Assembly: GCA_963920765.1 (NCBI GenBank)
Contig: OY987249.1
Span: forward strand, 17,084,483 to 17,148,482
Origin: Ulota crispa
Taxonomy: Eukaryota > Streptophyta > Bryopsida > Orthotrichales > Orthotrichaceae
Direction: 5' to 3'
Length of the DNA stretch: 64,000 nt
Under the pieces are notes generated by a model. It saw only the letters and a program-made list of their open reading frames with translations, was not told the DNA's origin and searched no databases. Positions 27,101-36,834 of this stretch are shown here, piece after piece. The stretch's first letter is position 1. Each line of letters opens with the position of its first letter. A program made the translations under genes and the position numbers.

Positions 27101-29340
27101 AAGAATTAGCTCCCAATATGGAAGACGGTAGAAGGCTATCAACTGTTTCACATCGGTGGTATGAACCGGGTCACCTGGTGCATTTGGTTTGTTTAGGGTT
27201 GATGCCCTAAACCAATCACTCCTTTGCAGTGCATACTTCTTAATGTTAGCGCTTGTCATGGCCTTCGAGAGTAACTCTGCCTCCACAGTTCCATTGAAAT
27301 CCCATCTCATACCCCGGTACGGATGCCTTCTTCTAAGGTACCTGCTTTGGGAGATCAATCATTCTAAACTCAAAGTGTACAGCTTAGTGAATAAGAAATT
27401 CCATCTGAGGTTGCAGATTTGACATACTACATTTGATGTCACTGTATTCTAATACAAGCGGCTATGCAAAGCATTTTTTCTTTACCATACGTTTTTTTGT
27501 AACTTCACTCTTTTTGTCTCTAAGCAGAGTTATATTATAGATGAGATACATTCTACCAATGTATTCCTATTCAATTCATTCTTCAAAAACAAATCCTCAT
27601 TCTATGGTTTATAGATGTACATGCTAAGATCCATGACACTCATTAATAACCATACAAAATATATGACCATTGTCCTAGTAGCAATTGTTATGGACCAATT
27701 TCAAATACCTCCCCATTATTGGTCATGTATTTAAATCAATTTAAATAAAAGAGCAACAAGCAAGACTTTGAATCTCCACAACTCTTATTTTTCTAGGCTA
27801 TTTAATTAGGGTAAATTAACTCATACTAACCAATGCTTTTAGATGCTTTGAGTTGAATATACTATAATATATGTTATTCTATGAATCTTACAGTAATTAT
27901 ACATATTACATAAACAATTTCCTCCTTCACTTCAATGGTCTTTTAGTTCATAAACATTGTATTCCATAAGACATGGGCTAGTAATCTCTCCACTAGTACC
28001 TCCGATGCCCTAGGTATACATTTTTTGCAAGGGCGGTAGATCTTCAACTCCTCATGCTAGGTTCGCACTCTGGGCAACCTGTACCCCTTTGTGACTTACC
28101 CTGATGCTAGCCCATAAGCTGGGAAATAGTGGATGCACCACATGAGTATAGCTCAAACTGAAAAGTCCTTGTTTGAACCAACAATGTATGTGTCTTTCGC
28201 CTCAACGCCCTTCCATTGATCCGCTAGTTCCTCCAGCAACGGCGCCAAATAGACATCAATGTTGCTAGATGCAACACTTTCCTTCCCCAAGATTATGAGT
28301 GACAACATCAAGAAGAACCTCTTCATCACTAACTATGGGGGCAAGTTATAGTTCAATAATATGACCGGCTAGGTTGAGTGACTAAGCGACATGTTCAAGA
28401 ATGGATTCACACCATCCAATGCTAATCCAAGCCTAATGTTTCTTGGCTCCACTGCAAACTCTGGGTACATGGTGTCTATGTGCCTCTAGGCTTTTGAATC
28501 TGGCACGCACTCCACATTGCTCCCCTCCTTTGTATGAGTGGCATGCCATGTACACAATTCAGCCAATTTCTTGCACCGATACATGCGTCGCAATTGAGGG
28601 ATGAGTGGAAAATGACGAAGAACCTTCCTGAGACGTCCAGGCTTGCCTATGACATATCTAGGTTCTCCACACGCCAGGTACTCCACTGCATCTTTCAACC
28701 CCAGTCAAAACAAACAACAACCATTTTTGCAAGAATGGATGGAGACATAGGAGAGTCCTAGTTTGGACAAATACCGCATTGCTTCATAAAGCAATTTAGG
28801 TAAGGTGTTGTTCTCAAGAAGTAGCTCTTTCAACAGTTTCAAGAGTTTGTTTGCACATGCATGGGAAACTCCAAAGACTGAGAAATAGTTCAAGAGCAAG
28901 AGGGTGGTCACCAGATGATTTGACTTTGAACTTGCGTATAAGGGAATCCTGGATTGTTCAAATAGATCCTCCGCGTCTTTGGCCTCCTCACTTGTACCCA
29001 TGCTCTCTTGCATTGCCTCATCTTCTAGCTCCATTGCACATTCTGGATCATTGCAGTTGATATCATCCTTGTGATGTGGAAGATTATCAAAGTGTTGAAA
29101 ACACTTTGCAATCATTCACATTGCGTCCACTTCATCTAAGCCATTCGCATCTGAATTGCCAAGCAACTCAATTCCCTCACTGGTGACACCATTAACAACG
29201 TCATCCCCAACCTCTAGAGTGGCATGTTCATCCAAAATTATATTGGTGAAGATTGTTCCACATATCAAAATTGTGAACATTGACAATAGGGTGTACTTGC
29301 ATATTTGTTTAGTACATATACATTTATATACTACCCACAA
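24188..29340 (-). pseudogene. Decayed TNP2-type CACTA transposase
   Basis: Homologous pieces appear in family order along the minus strand. 29115-28705 is the TNP2 N-terminal part (IPLYASSKSNHLVTTLLLL, LGLSYVSIHSCKNGC). 28698-28486 contains CGEPRY and FPLIPQLRRMY. About 28470-27960 contains NIRLGLALDGVNPF and YNLPP. 27358-27071 contains RRRHPYRGMRWDFNGTVEAE and FYRLPYWELILDH. 26457-26203 contains KLCENILKTIWGSKDT. 26202-25744 contains LRGLKSHDHHILLQQILP and RWMYHVERYLKVLKGYVKQ. 24628-24188 contains the C-terminal NARWKVVLHTEPR. Several in-frame stops interrupt it, for example just before 29115, after the GCCLF block near 28705, and two or more near 28330-28380. It is not functional. Introns contain TGACTA/TAGTCA clusters. 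Confidence 0.9.
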
Positions 29341-29777
29341 GTCATAGGCATTTTCCTAACCAATAGGGCTATGCAAATTTGCAATGAAACCACAATCATT
29401 GAGAAATTCTAGATCTATTATTGCTTAATCCAATAGTCAATGCAAGTCTAATAAACTACATAGAGAACAAAAAAAATCATTCTTTCTCCTCAACTCCCCC
29501 ACAATGTTACCATTTTAAAGAACTCTGTGAAAATATGCTCATAGTTATGACTAGAGTCAGTCATGTCATTTGGCAAATATGACTAGTACATGAGTCTATT
29601 ATCCACTTAATATGACTGAGTGTAGTCACATAAATTTCAAAATTTGACTACGGTGAGTCACTTCTTAGTTGAAGCAATGATTGTTTGCAGTCATGTTCTA
29701 CAAAGGCTTTTGCAAATTATCATGCAAAGAGGGAAAAACTCCAAACACAAATAATTTCCTAAACCCTCCACATCTAA

Positions 29778-30380
29778 TCAATTTATAGCGTAGTGCGCAA
29801 ATAGCTCCTCCCCACTAGCAATGTCCTGGGATGCTATGGTCATTGTGTATTCCCATTCGGACGTGTTCCAAGGCCTTGGCAATTCTGCATACTCCCAAAT
29901 GACATTGCTAATGTCCCCACGTCCCATGGAACTATTGATGAATCCAGCTACATTGCCATGTTCTACATCCCCATCTTGGTACACACTAGCTATAGGTTGC
30001 ATGGCATAGCATACAAATTGTGGATCCAAAGCTTGCATGATCCTAAACTTGGACCGGGTCAACAATTGCCCCACAAACAGTAACAACTCCTCCCCTGCCT
30101 TTGCAGCACCCACGGTATAGAGACTCCATCCCATGAATGGAAATGTAGATACTTTCACTATCCACTCCCAGTTCCAATACGTGAAAGGTGTTAGTCTTGG
30201 AATGCGAGAGGGGCCCCATTCCTTGTCAAGATAGCTAGGTTTCCAATTCACCAATTGTAACTCTTGACTTGTTAAGTTGCTGCGGGTGATGGAACATTGT
30301 CCAACAGTACAAATTTTAAGCAAATCATCCAATGCTGCCTTAGTTGCTACCTGTACACGAATGTCTTTGAGAACGTACAA
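29778..30380 (-). CDS. SET-domain (lysine methyltransferase-like) open frame inside the CACTA element
   Basis: A 200-codon uninterrupted frame. Residues about 80-198 form a SET domain: MGWSLYTVGAAKAGEELLLF with VGQLL (SET-N, compare G-x-G-L-F and E-Y-x-G-E), GNVAGFINSS at 142-151 (the R-F-I-N-H-S-C position), and DIASGEELFAHYA at 186-198 (the G-E-E-L-x-x-D-Y position, with the catalytic tyrosine position kept as Y197). Deviations are GWS for GxG and NSSM for NHSC, so activity is doubtful. No ATG precedes the SET core; a good acceptor (GTGTACAG, before 30352) suggests splicing to an upstream exon, plausibly 30417-30689. The frame ends in a stop 660 bp before the TNP2 homology. It is the longest open frame in the transposon. 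Methylation target unknown; histone or protein lysine is an inference from the family. Confidence 0.75.
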   Translation of the reverse strand: MYVLKDIRVQVATKAALDDLLKICTVGQCSITRSNLTSQELQLVNWKPSYLDKEWGPSRIPRLTPFTYWNWEWIVKVSTFPFMGWSLYTVGAAKAGEELLLFVGQLLTRSKFRIMQALDPQFVCYAMQPIASVYQDGDVEHGNVAGFINSSMGRGDISNVIWEYAELPRPWNTSEWEYTMTIASQDIASGEELFAHYAIN

Positions 30381-30416
30381 AATCTAAACTACAATACTCA
30401 AAGTTGGCATAAAGAC

Positions 30417-30689
30417 TTAGGTAACAAATGCTAATGGAGAAGCAATGAATGCAACGCATGGAAGTGGCATGTACCAAGATGGATTTTCAAAGAATGGGTC
30501 ACGTTGATAGTCATGAAGGTGCTTGCGTATAGTATTTCGCCCTTGGATTGTCCCATCCATGCACCCTTTGCAAGGACAAGGGTATCTTGGGAGGTTTCTG
30601 CAGTCCGCTTGTTCCTCTTCAGTTCTCCATAACTCCAAGTCCTCTTCTAGTACATGATCCATTGATGATGCCCAGACTTTCTCATACAA
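30417..30689 (-). CDS. Transposase-associated N-terminal domain exon
   Basis: Contains CPCKGC, NTIRKHL and FFENPSWY, matching the zinc-finger-like domain that starts many plant CACTA transposases (CPC-x2-C, IR-x-HL, x-Y-x-x-W). It normally lies directly upstream of TNP2. Here the SET frame sits between the two. The exact exon limits and the splice to the next exon are unresolved. Confidence 0.6.
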   Translation of the reverse strand: MYEKVWASSMDHVLEEDLELWRTEEEQADCRNLPRYPCPCKGCMDGTIQGRNTIRKHLHDYQRDPFFENPSWYMPLPCVAFIASPLAFVT

Positions 30690-30999
30690 TTATAAAAAAA
30701 GGAACTATTAGTAAGGCACATACTATAGCAAGTAAATTCTAATATGAAGGGACTGTATGTCACTTTGTAGTGTGTACAACAAGACACAGTGGACAGTGGC
30801 AATAATAGTTTGTGACTACACACAATCAATCTTGACCATGTGCAATCATCTATTATTTTATTTTCATCCATTTGACTATACATAGTCACAAATTAACTAT
30901 TTACAATTTTGCATGACTAGCTAAAGTCATATTGCATTATCTTCACACTCTTTGGGGTTATCACAAACATAGGTCTCAATACATATTTGAGGCATACTG

Positions 31000-33400
31000 T
31001 TGGGCTCATTTCTTTGTTATTTGTATTGAAAGCTTTAGTGTTTCCTTAAAATTTATCCTGAACTCTTACAAATAATACATAAATATTGGTTTGATACCCC
31101 TCCCTTTGTAAGACGATTTCAATTCATTGCGTTGTTTCAAGGGAACAGTCACTCCATGCTAATAAGGTTCATTAGGTTGGACCCCTCTCCTATAACTTTG
31201 GTTAAACTCTTAAATGCCTAAAGCCTTCTTTAGCGGTTTTAGGGATTTTCATGAAACCAATCATACAACCAAGTGTTTCATAAAAAATATCATGTTTTTT
31301 CAAATTTTGTTCATGTTATTAAATTTAAGTTTAACATGTTCTAGGTTCCATGGAAAAGAAAAGCACACCAATATGGCTTGCTGTTCAAACATGATACTCC
31401 CTTCACACGAAATTCTTAGAATTGCTAAGGTTACTTTGCCTATTCCAATCCTCAGTTCACATGTCAAATCTAGGAAGTCTGTCATTGACAAAATCATAGG
31501 TTCTAGCTCATGACATGTCTAACTTTAATCAATTCATGGTTTTCAAAAGGTACCATTATAAAAAAATTTCCCAATTTCTAACATGGATTTCTCTCCAAGG
31601 TCTACTGCATTTAAGACTCAATTTCAATTTCATTTAGTATTAGGAAACTTAAGGTTGCCATGCAAACCATGGTCTAAATTTTTTAATAAAAGAATATTTA
31701 AGGTTCATTTTCAAACTCGGATTCTAGGCTTTCAAGATACCGTTCAGTGCAAACTTCTATTTGAAAATTGACATTGAAAATTATGCTTTTGTGAGGTTCA
31801 CTAAACTTCAATTTTTGGAAAACACCCACTTTGGGTGACTTTCAGTAGTTACGTGTTCAAACTTGTAATTCAAAGGATTTAGGGTCACATCTTTACACAT
31901 GTACATGAAGCACTTAGAATTGTAGGCATGGAATGTATAACATACAATACAATCAGTCTGAATTTAGGTTGTACCTAGGGTGGGCCGCATGCACAAGAAG
32001 ACAGAGGCGAGGAACATCACTCACATCAACTAAGCTCCCCAACATGCCTCCATACAGCCTATAGCAGCCAAATCTCAAAAGTTTGTCACTATCAACAATA
32101 CAAATATGCAGTCATGGCAAACCTCACTTTAATGATTTTAGGGCTTCTAGAAGCCAATAGTATATATATTTCAAATATTTAACAATGTCGGTTTCTATCC
32201 AAGATCTATTGCCTTTAATGCTCAATTTCAAAATCTTCCAACATCAAGAAACTGAAATTTCTTTTATAGACTGTTCTACAAAAATTTTAATAGGCAATTA
32301 TAATCCATATTTGCTTTAATAGAACCTGTAATTTTTGATTCTCAAAATAACCTTTAATGCTAACTTTTATTAGAAAATAAGAGCTACATGTTATGATTTG
32401 ATGAGGTTTAATTCAACTTCAAAATTTTGTACACATGCACCTTTGGTACCTTTGGGCATTTGGGGGTTAATAAGGCCTGTAATTCAGAGACTTTGGGGTT
32501 AGCTTTTCTTGTGTGGACAAGACACCTTCAAACTAGATGAAGGCATTGAATGATAGCTTCTCCCGTGTAGACAAGACTCACTCAAACTAGATGAAGGCAT
32601 TGAATGACATGGAACGCAACCAACGGGAAAAGAGGGAGCACCTAGAAAGGCGGGCCACGCCGGCAAGTAGCGACTGAGTCTCTAGAATGCCACCCGCACC
32701 AATTGAGCTCCCAAGTGTGTTTGACGCCACTTGCTCCAGTCAAATCTCAGAAGTTTGTATTTAGCAACAATATATGACTAAAGTCATGACATGTCTAACT
32801 TTAATGAATTTAGGGCTTCTAATTAATTAGAATAGCATGGCCGTTTTATGACTGCAAGTTATGATTATTGAGAGTCATGTATACCTCAAAATGACTCATG
32901 CTAGTCATAACCCAAAGTCATAAAATGCCCATTCTGTTGTTCTTATAAGAACTTTTACAATATGTTGCTTCAGATAATTTCCAATGTAGATTTCTATGAA
33001 AGATGTAGTGCTATTAGGGCTCAATTTCAATATCATCCATCATCTAGAAAGTCAAGATTGAAGTGGAGACCATTCTACAAAATGCTGAACAGACAATAAT
33101 CCATATTCATTTTCAACTCAAATTAGTGAATCTCTAATAAACCTTCCTTCCAAAATTGGATTAAAACCTACAAACTAGTTATTGTTATGATTTGATGATA
33201 TTTAATCCACTTCAAAATTTTGTATAAATTCACCTTTTGCACCTTAGGGCATTTGCAGGTTAATAAGGCCCGTAATTGAAAGACTTTGGGGTTGGTTTTT
33301 CCCGTACGTACAAGACGCACTCATACTAGATGAAGGCATGGAATGACATAGAATGCAATGGGAAAAGAAGAGGCACTTGTGGGGTGGGCCACACAGGCAA
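31000..33400. repeat. CACTA interior: AT-rich repeats, no gene
   Basis: Holds at least three diverged, roughly parallel copies of a sequence related to the 50224-50864 element (around 31560-31900, 32150-32480 and 33000-33270). Each contains a stretch like TGATTTGATGAGG-TTTAA and a GGGCATTTG-like end. TGACTA motifs cluster at 32770-32930. No coding exon recognised. Confidence 0.45.
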
Positions 33401-33466
33401 GGAGCAACTGAGTCCTTGGAATGCCACTCTCAAGAGCCGAGTTCCTGATCTCAACCGTGTTGCACC

Positions 33467-34440
33467 ATGTTGCGCCATCACACGCTACAGAAACTTGCGC
33501 ACTTGAAGGAAGCTGGACTTCTGCAACCAAGCACGGAGAGGGTTGTGAAAGAGGTGAGGCAATTGAGAGTCATTGCAAAGATTTCTAGGTTTAGGGGTGA
33601 TTTTACCCTAATTTTTGCTACCCGTTGGGATTGGCCTTTATTTCTTCCTTGATTTGGATGGCGTTTTGCATTGGGCTCAGTGCCGAGATTCTGTGTTTGT
33701 GTGCAGGGTGGATTGCAATTGGATGCATGTGGACTTTGAGGCTGAGGGACGCAGGGCTGCCAAGCCGTAGAGCCAAGGAGCCGAGAAGCTGGATCCTGGG
33801 TCTCTTAGTTGGTACTAGTACGAGATCTAGTTGGAATCTAGCTCAAGCAGATTAGTGGAGTGAGGCATAGTCTTGAAGCTTGGTGTAGCGGCGTACAATT
33901 TTCAAGCTGGCTAATCTTGCTGAGCTCGGGGAGACCTCCATCTATGAACAACTTCGCAACGCCAACATTCAATGTAACTAGGAGAAGTTGAGAGAATTAG
34001 GGTTGCCCAGATTAGGGGAGCAAATAGGAAGCGGTGGACGTCAACGCCCAAAACGTCCTGGCCCTCTCAATTGCACACTATAGGTCCAATTTCTCTCAAT
34101 CAATGACTTCTCCGTTAGAATCATTGTTTACAGCTATAGCAAACCTAGAGGACAGTGATATAGTACAAATCTTCCAAAGAATTGCTCTCCTTCCACCTAT
34201 TACTGCAATCATTTTGCACAAGATTGGAGTGACTTTAGCTAATGACGTAGTTGAAGCTTCTAAGATTGAAGGAGGACTGCCACCACGAAGGAGTTCCAGA
34301 ATCCAGCTCCAAGTAGAACACAACGCTCTAGAAAATAAGCCTCTTGCACTAGGAAGCAAGGTATGCATATGTCTATCACTCGATTCCATTGGATTTCTTT
34401 GTGAAGCCTTGAAATGTAGTCCTCACTGTCGTTTGTGAGA
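33467..34440 (+). pseudogene. Decayed coding segment in CACTA, unassigned plant motif
   Basis: A possible first exon reads MLRHHTLQKLAHLKEAGLL, followed by a GTGAGG donor. At 33904-34071 the frame reads LAELGETSIYEQLRNANIQ, then after a stop EKLRELGLPRLGEQIG. Further on (about 34265) is LPPRRSSRIQLQV. The pattern Y-E-x-L-R-x-x-x-I-x-x-N-x-x-x-L-x-x-L-G-L followed by R-R-S-S-R is one I associate with uncharacterised plant proteins, some transposon-linked. It may be a captured host fragment or the 5' part of the TNPA gene. In-frame stops show decay. Confidence 0.4.
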
Positions 34441-34502
34441 AGCTTGGAGGTGGAGTCTGGTTTTTTTATTTTATTTGGAAGTGTTGTGAGGCAAGGCCAT
34501 TG

Positions 34503-36310
34503 AGGCTCTCATTTTCTGTGTTTTTGGAGTGCTGGTCAATCAATTGGCTCACAAAGGGGCAGATGGTGCTTTTTTTAAAATTTTGAAGTTACTATGAGGG
34601 CAAGGCCCATTGAGGCTCTCATTTTCTATGTTTTCAGAGTGTTGGTCAATCAAGGGGCTCACAAGGGGCAAATGTTGCTTTTTTGTTTAAAATTTGGAAG
34701 TTGCTCTGAGGTTTGGCCCATCGAGACTCTCATTTTTCTTTGTTTTCAGAATCTAGTTGATCAAGGGGCTCACAAGGGGCAGATTGTTGCTTTTCTGTTT
34801 AAAATTTGGAAGTTGCAGTGAGATTTGGGTCATTGAGGCTTTCATTTTTCTTTGTTTTTGAAGTCTAGTCGATCAAGGTGCTCACAATGGGGCAGATGTT
34901 GCTTTTAAAAAAAAATTGGATGTGCTCTGAGGTTTGACCATCAAGGCTTTAATTTTCTATGTTTTGAGAGTCTAATCCATAAATTGGCTCACAAGGGGCA
35001 GATTGTTGCTTTTTTGTTTTAAATTTGGAAGTTGCAATGAGACAAGGCCATCAAGGCTCTCATTTTCTGTGCTCTCCGAGTGCTGGTTGATTAAGGGGCT
35101 CACAAAGAGGCAGATGTTGCTTTTTTGTTTAATATTTGGAAGTGCTGTGAGGCATGGCCCTTTGTGGCTCTCATTTCTGTGTTTTTCGGGTGCTGGTCCA
35201 TCAATTGGCTCATAAGAGGGCAAATGGTGCTTTTTTTTAAAAAAAATTGCAAGTTGCTGTGAGGCATGACCCTTCATGGCTCTCATTTTCTGTGTTTTTG
35301 AAGTGCTGGTCTATCAAGGGGCTCACAAGGGGGCAGCAGGTGTTTTAAAAAAAAAAACTAGAAGTGTTGTGGCCCATCGAGGCTCTCATTTTTGTGTTCT
35401 CATAGTCTAGTCCATGAATTGGCTCACAAGGGGGTAGCAAGTGTGTTTTAAAAAAAAAAATTGGAAGTGCTGTGAGGCAAGGCCATCGAGGCTCTCATTT
35501 TCTGTGCTCTCCAAGAGCTTGTTGATTAAGGGGCTCACAAAGGGGCAGATGTTGCTTTTTTGTTTAATATTTGGAAGTGCTGTGAGGCATGGCCCTTCGT
35601 GGCTCTCATTTCTGTGTTTTTGGAGTGTTGGTCCATCAATTGGCTTACAAGGGGGCAAATGGTGCTTTTTTAAAAAAAATTTGCAAGTTGCTGTGAGGCA
35701 TGGCCCTTTGTGGCTCTCATTTTGTGTTTTCAGAGTCTAATCAATGAAGGGTTCACAAGGGGCAGCGGTTGTTTTTTTTTTAAATTTGGAAGTGCTGTGA
35801 GGCAAGGCCCATTGAGGCTTTCATTTTCTGTGTTTTTGGAGTGCTATTCTATCAAGGGGCTCACAAACGGGCAGCGAGTGTTTTCAAAAAAAAAATTGAA
35901 AGTGCTGTGAGGTAAGGCCCATGGAGGCTCTCATTTTCTGTGTTCTCATATTCTAGTTGATCAAGGGGCTCACAAAGGGGCAGCGAGTGTGTTTTTTAAA
36001 AAAAAATTGGAAGTGCTGTAAGGCAAGGCCCATCAAGGCTCTCATTTTCTGTGTTTTTGGAGTGCTAGTCCATCAATTGGCTCATAAGGGGATAGATGGT
36101 GTTTTTTTTTTTAGAATTTGGAAGTGTTGTGAGGACAAGGCCATCGATGCTCTCATTTTTTGTGTTTTCAGAGTGCTGGTCAATCAAGGGGCTCACAAGG
36201 GATAGCGAGTGTTTTTTTTTTAAAATTTGGAAATTGCTGTGGAGGGCAAGGCTCATGGATGCCCTTTTTTCAGTTTTTGTAGTTGCTAGTCCATCCTAGG
36301 GGCTTAGGGG
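34503..36310 (+). repeat. Minisatellite of about 17 units, period about 110 bp
   Basis: Units start near GGCTCTCATTTTCTGTG, continue through AAGGGGCTCACAAGGGGCAG, then a T-run or A-run and TTGGAAGTGCTGTGAGGCAA. Unit starts were seen about every 103-113 bp. The internal homopolymer switches between T-rich and A-rich versions among units. Confidence 0.9.
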
Positions 36311-36439
36311 TGGGATGGATTCTTTGTTCTTCAAGTTGGCATTGAAGTCATAGAGAATTGACTATTGCGGGGCCATGTTCATTATTGACAATGGGATTTC
36401 CGTGAATGGTATTACTTGGTGCAAGAGCGCTGCTGTCTT

Positions 36440-36660
36440 GAGTAGGTGTAGTCATTGATTCATTTTGGCTAGTCTTTTGACTAAGTGTAGTCTTTGATTC
36501 ATTTAGGCTAGTCATTGATTCATTTAGGCTAGTCATATGATTGGCCGTAGTCATTAATTCACTTCAAAGGGCAGTCATATGACTTGTTGTAGTCATTCCT
36601 TCATTTTGGCCACCAACTTTTGGACTATGGTTAGTCACATATGTAGGTTGCTTAAACATT
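36440..36660. repeat. Internal cluster of TGACTA/TAGTCA motifs
   Basis: About ten TAGTCA or TGACTA hexamers lie in 220 bp, upstream of the TNPA-like gene. Similar internal clusters are at 26700-26960, 29540-29700, 30800-30930, 32770-32930 and 38300-38600. Confidence 0.8.
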
Positions 36661-36834
36661 TGCTGACCTCCTACAGTCAATATTTAGGCATGCTGCACTG
36701 ATTTTGTTGGATTGCTTTGTCTAAAGCCTAAACCATTTGATATCTTGTCACATTAAGGGAATTGTATTTAAAAAGCTTGTGTGTAGAGGTCATCTAAGTT
36801 TCTAAGTAGGACGTTGCAGGGGACGCCGAAGAAG

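Noticed and set aside
34503-36310. CRISPR-like regular array
   Set aside because: The units are whole tandem repeats of about 110 bp without unique spacers, in a plant transposon.
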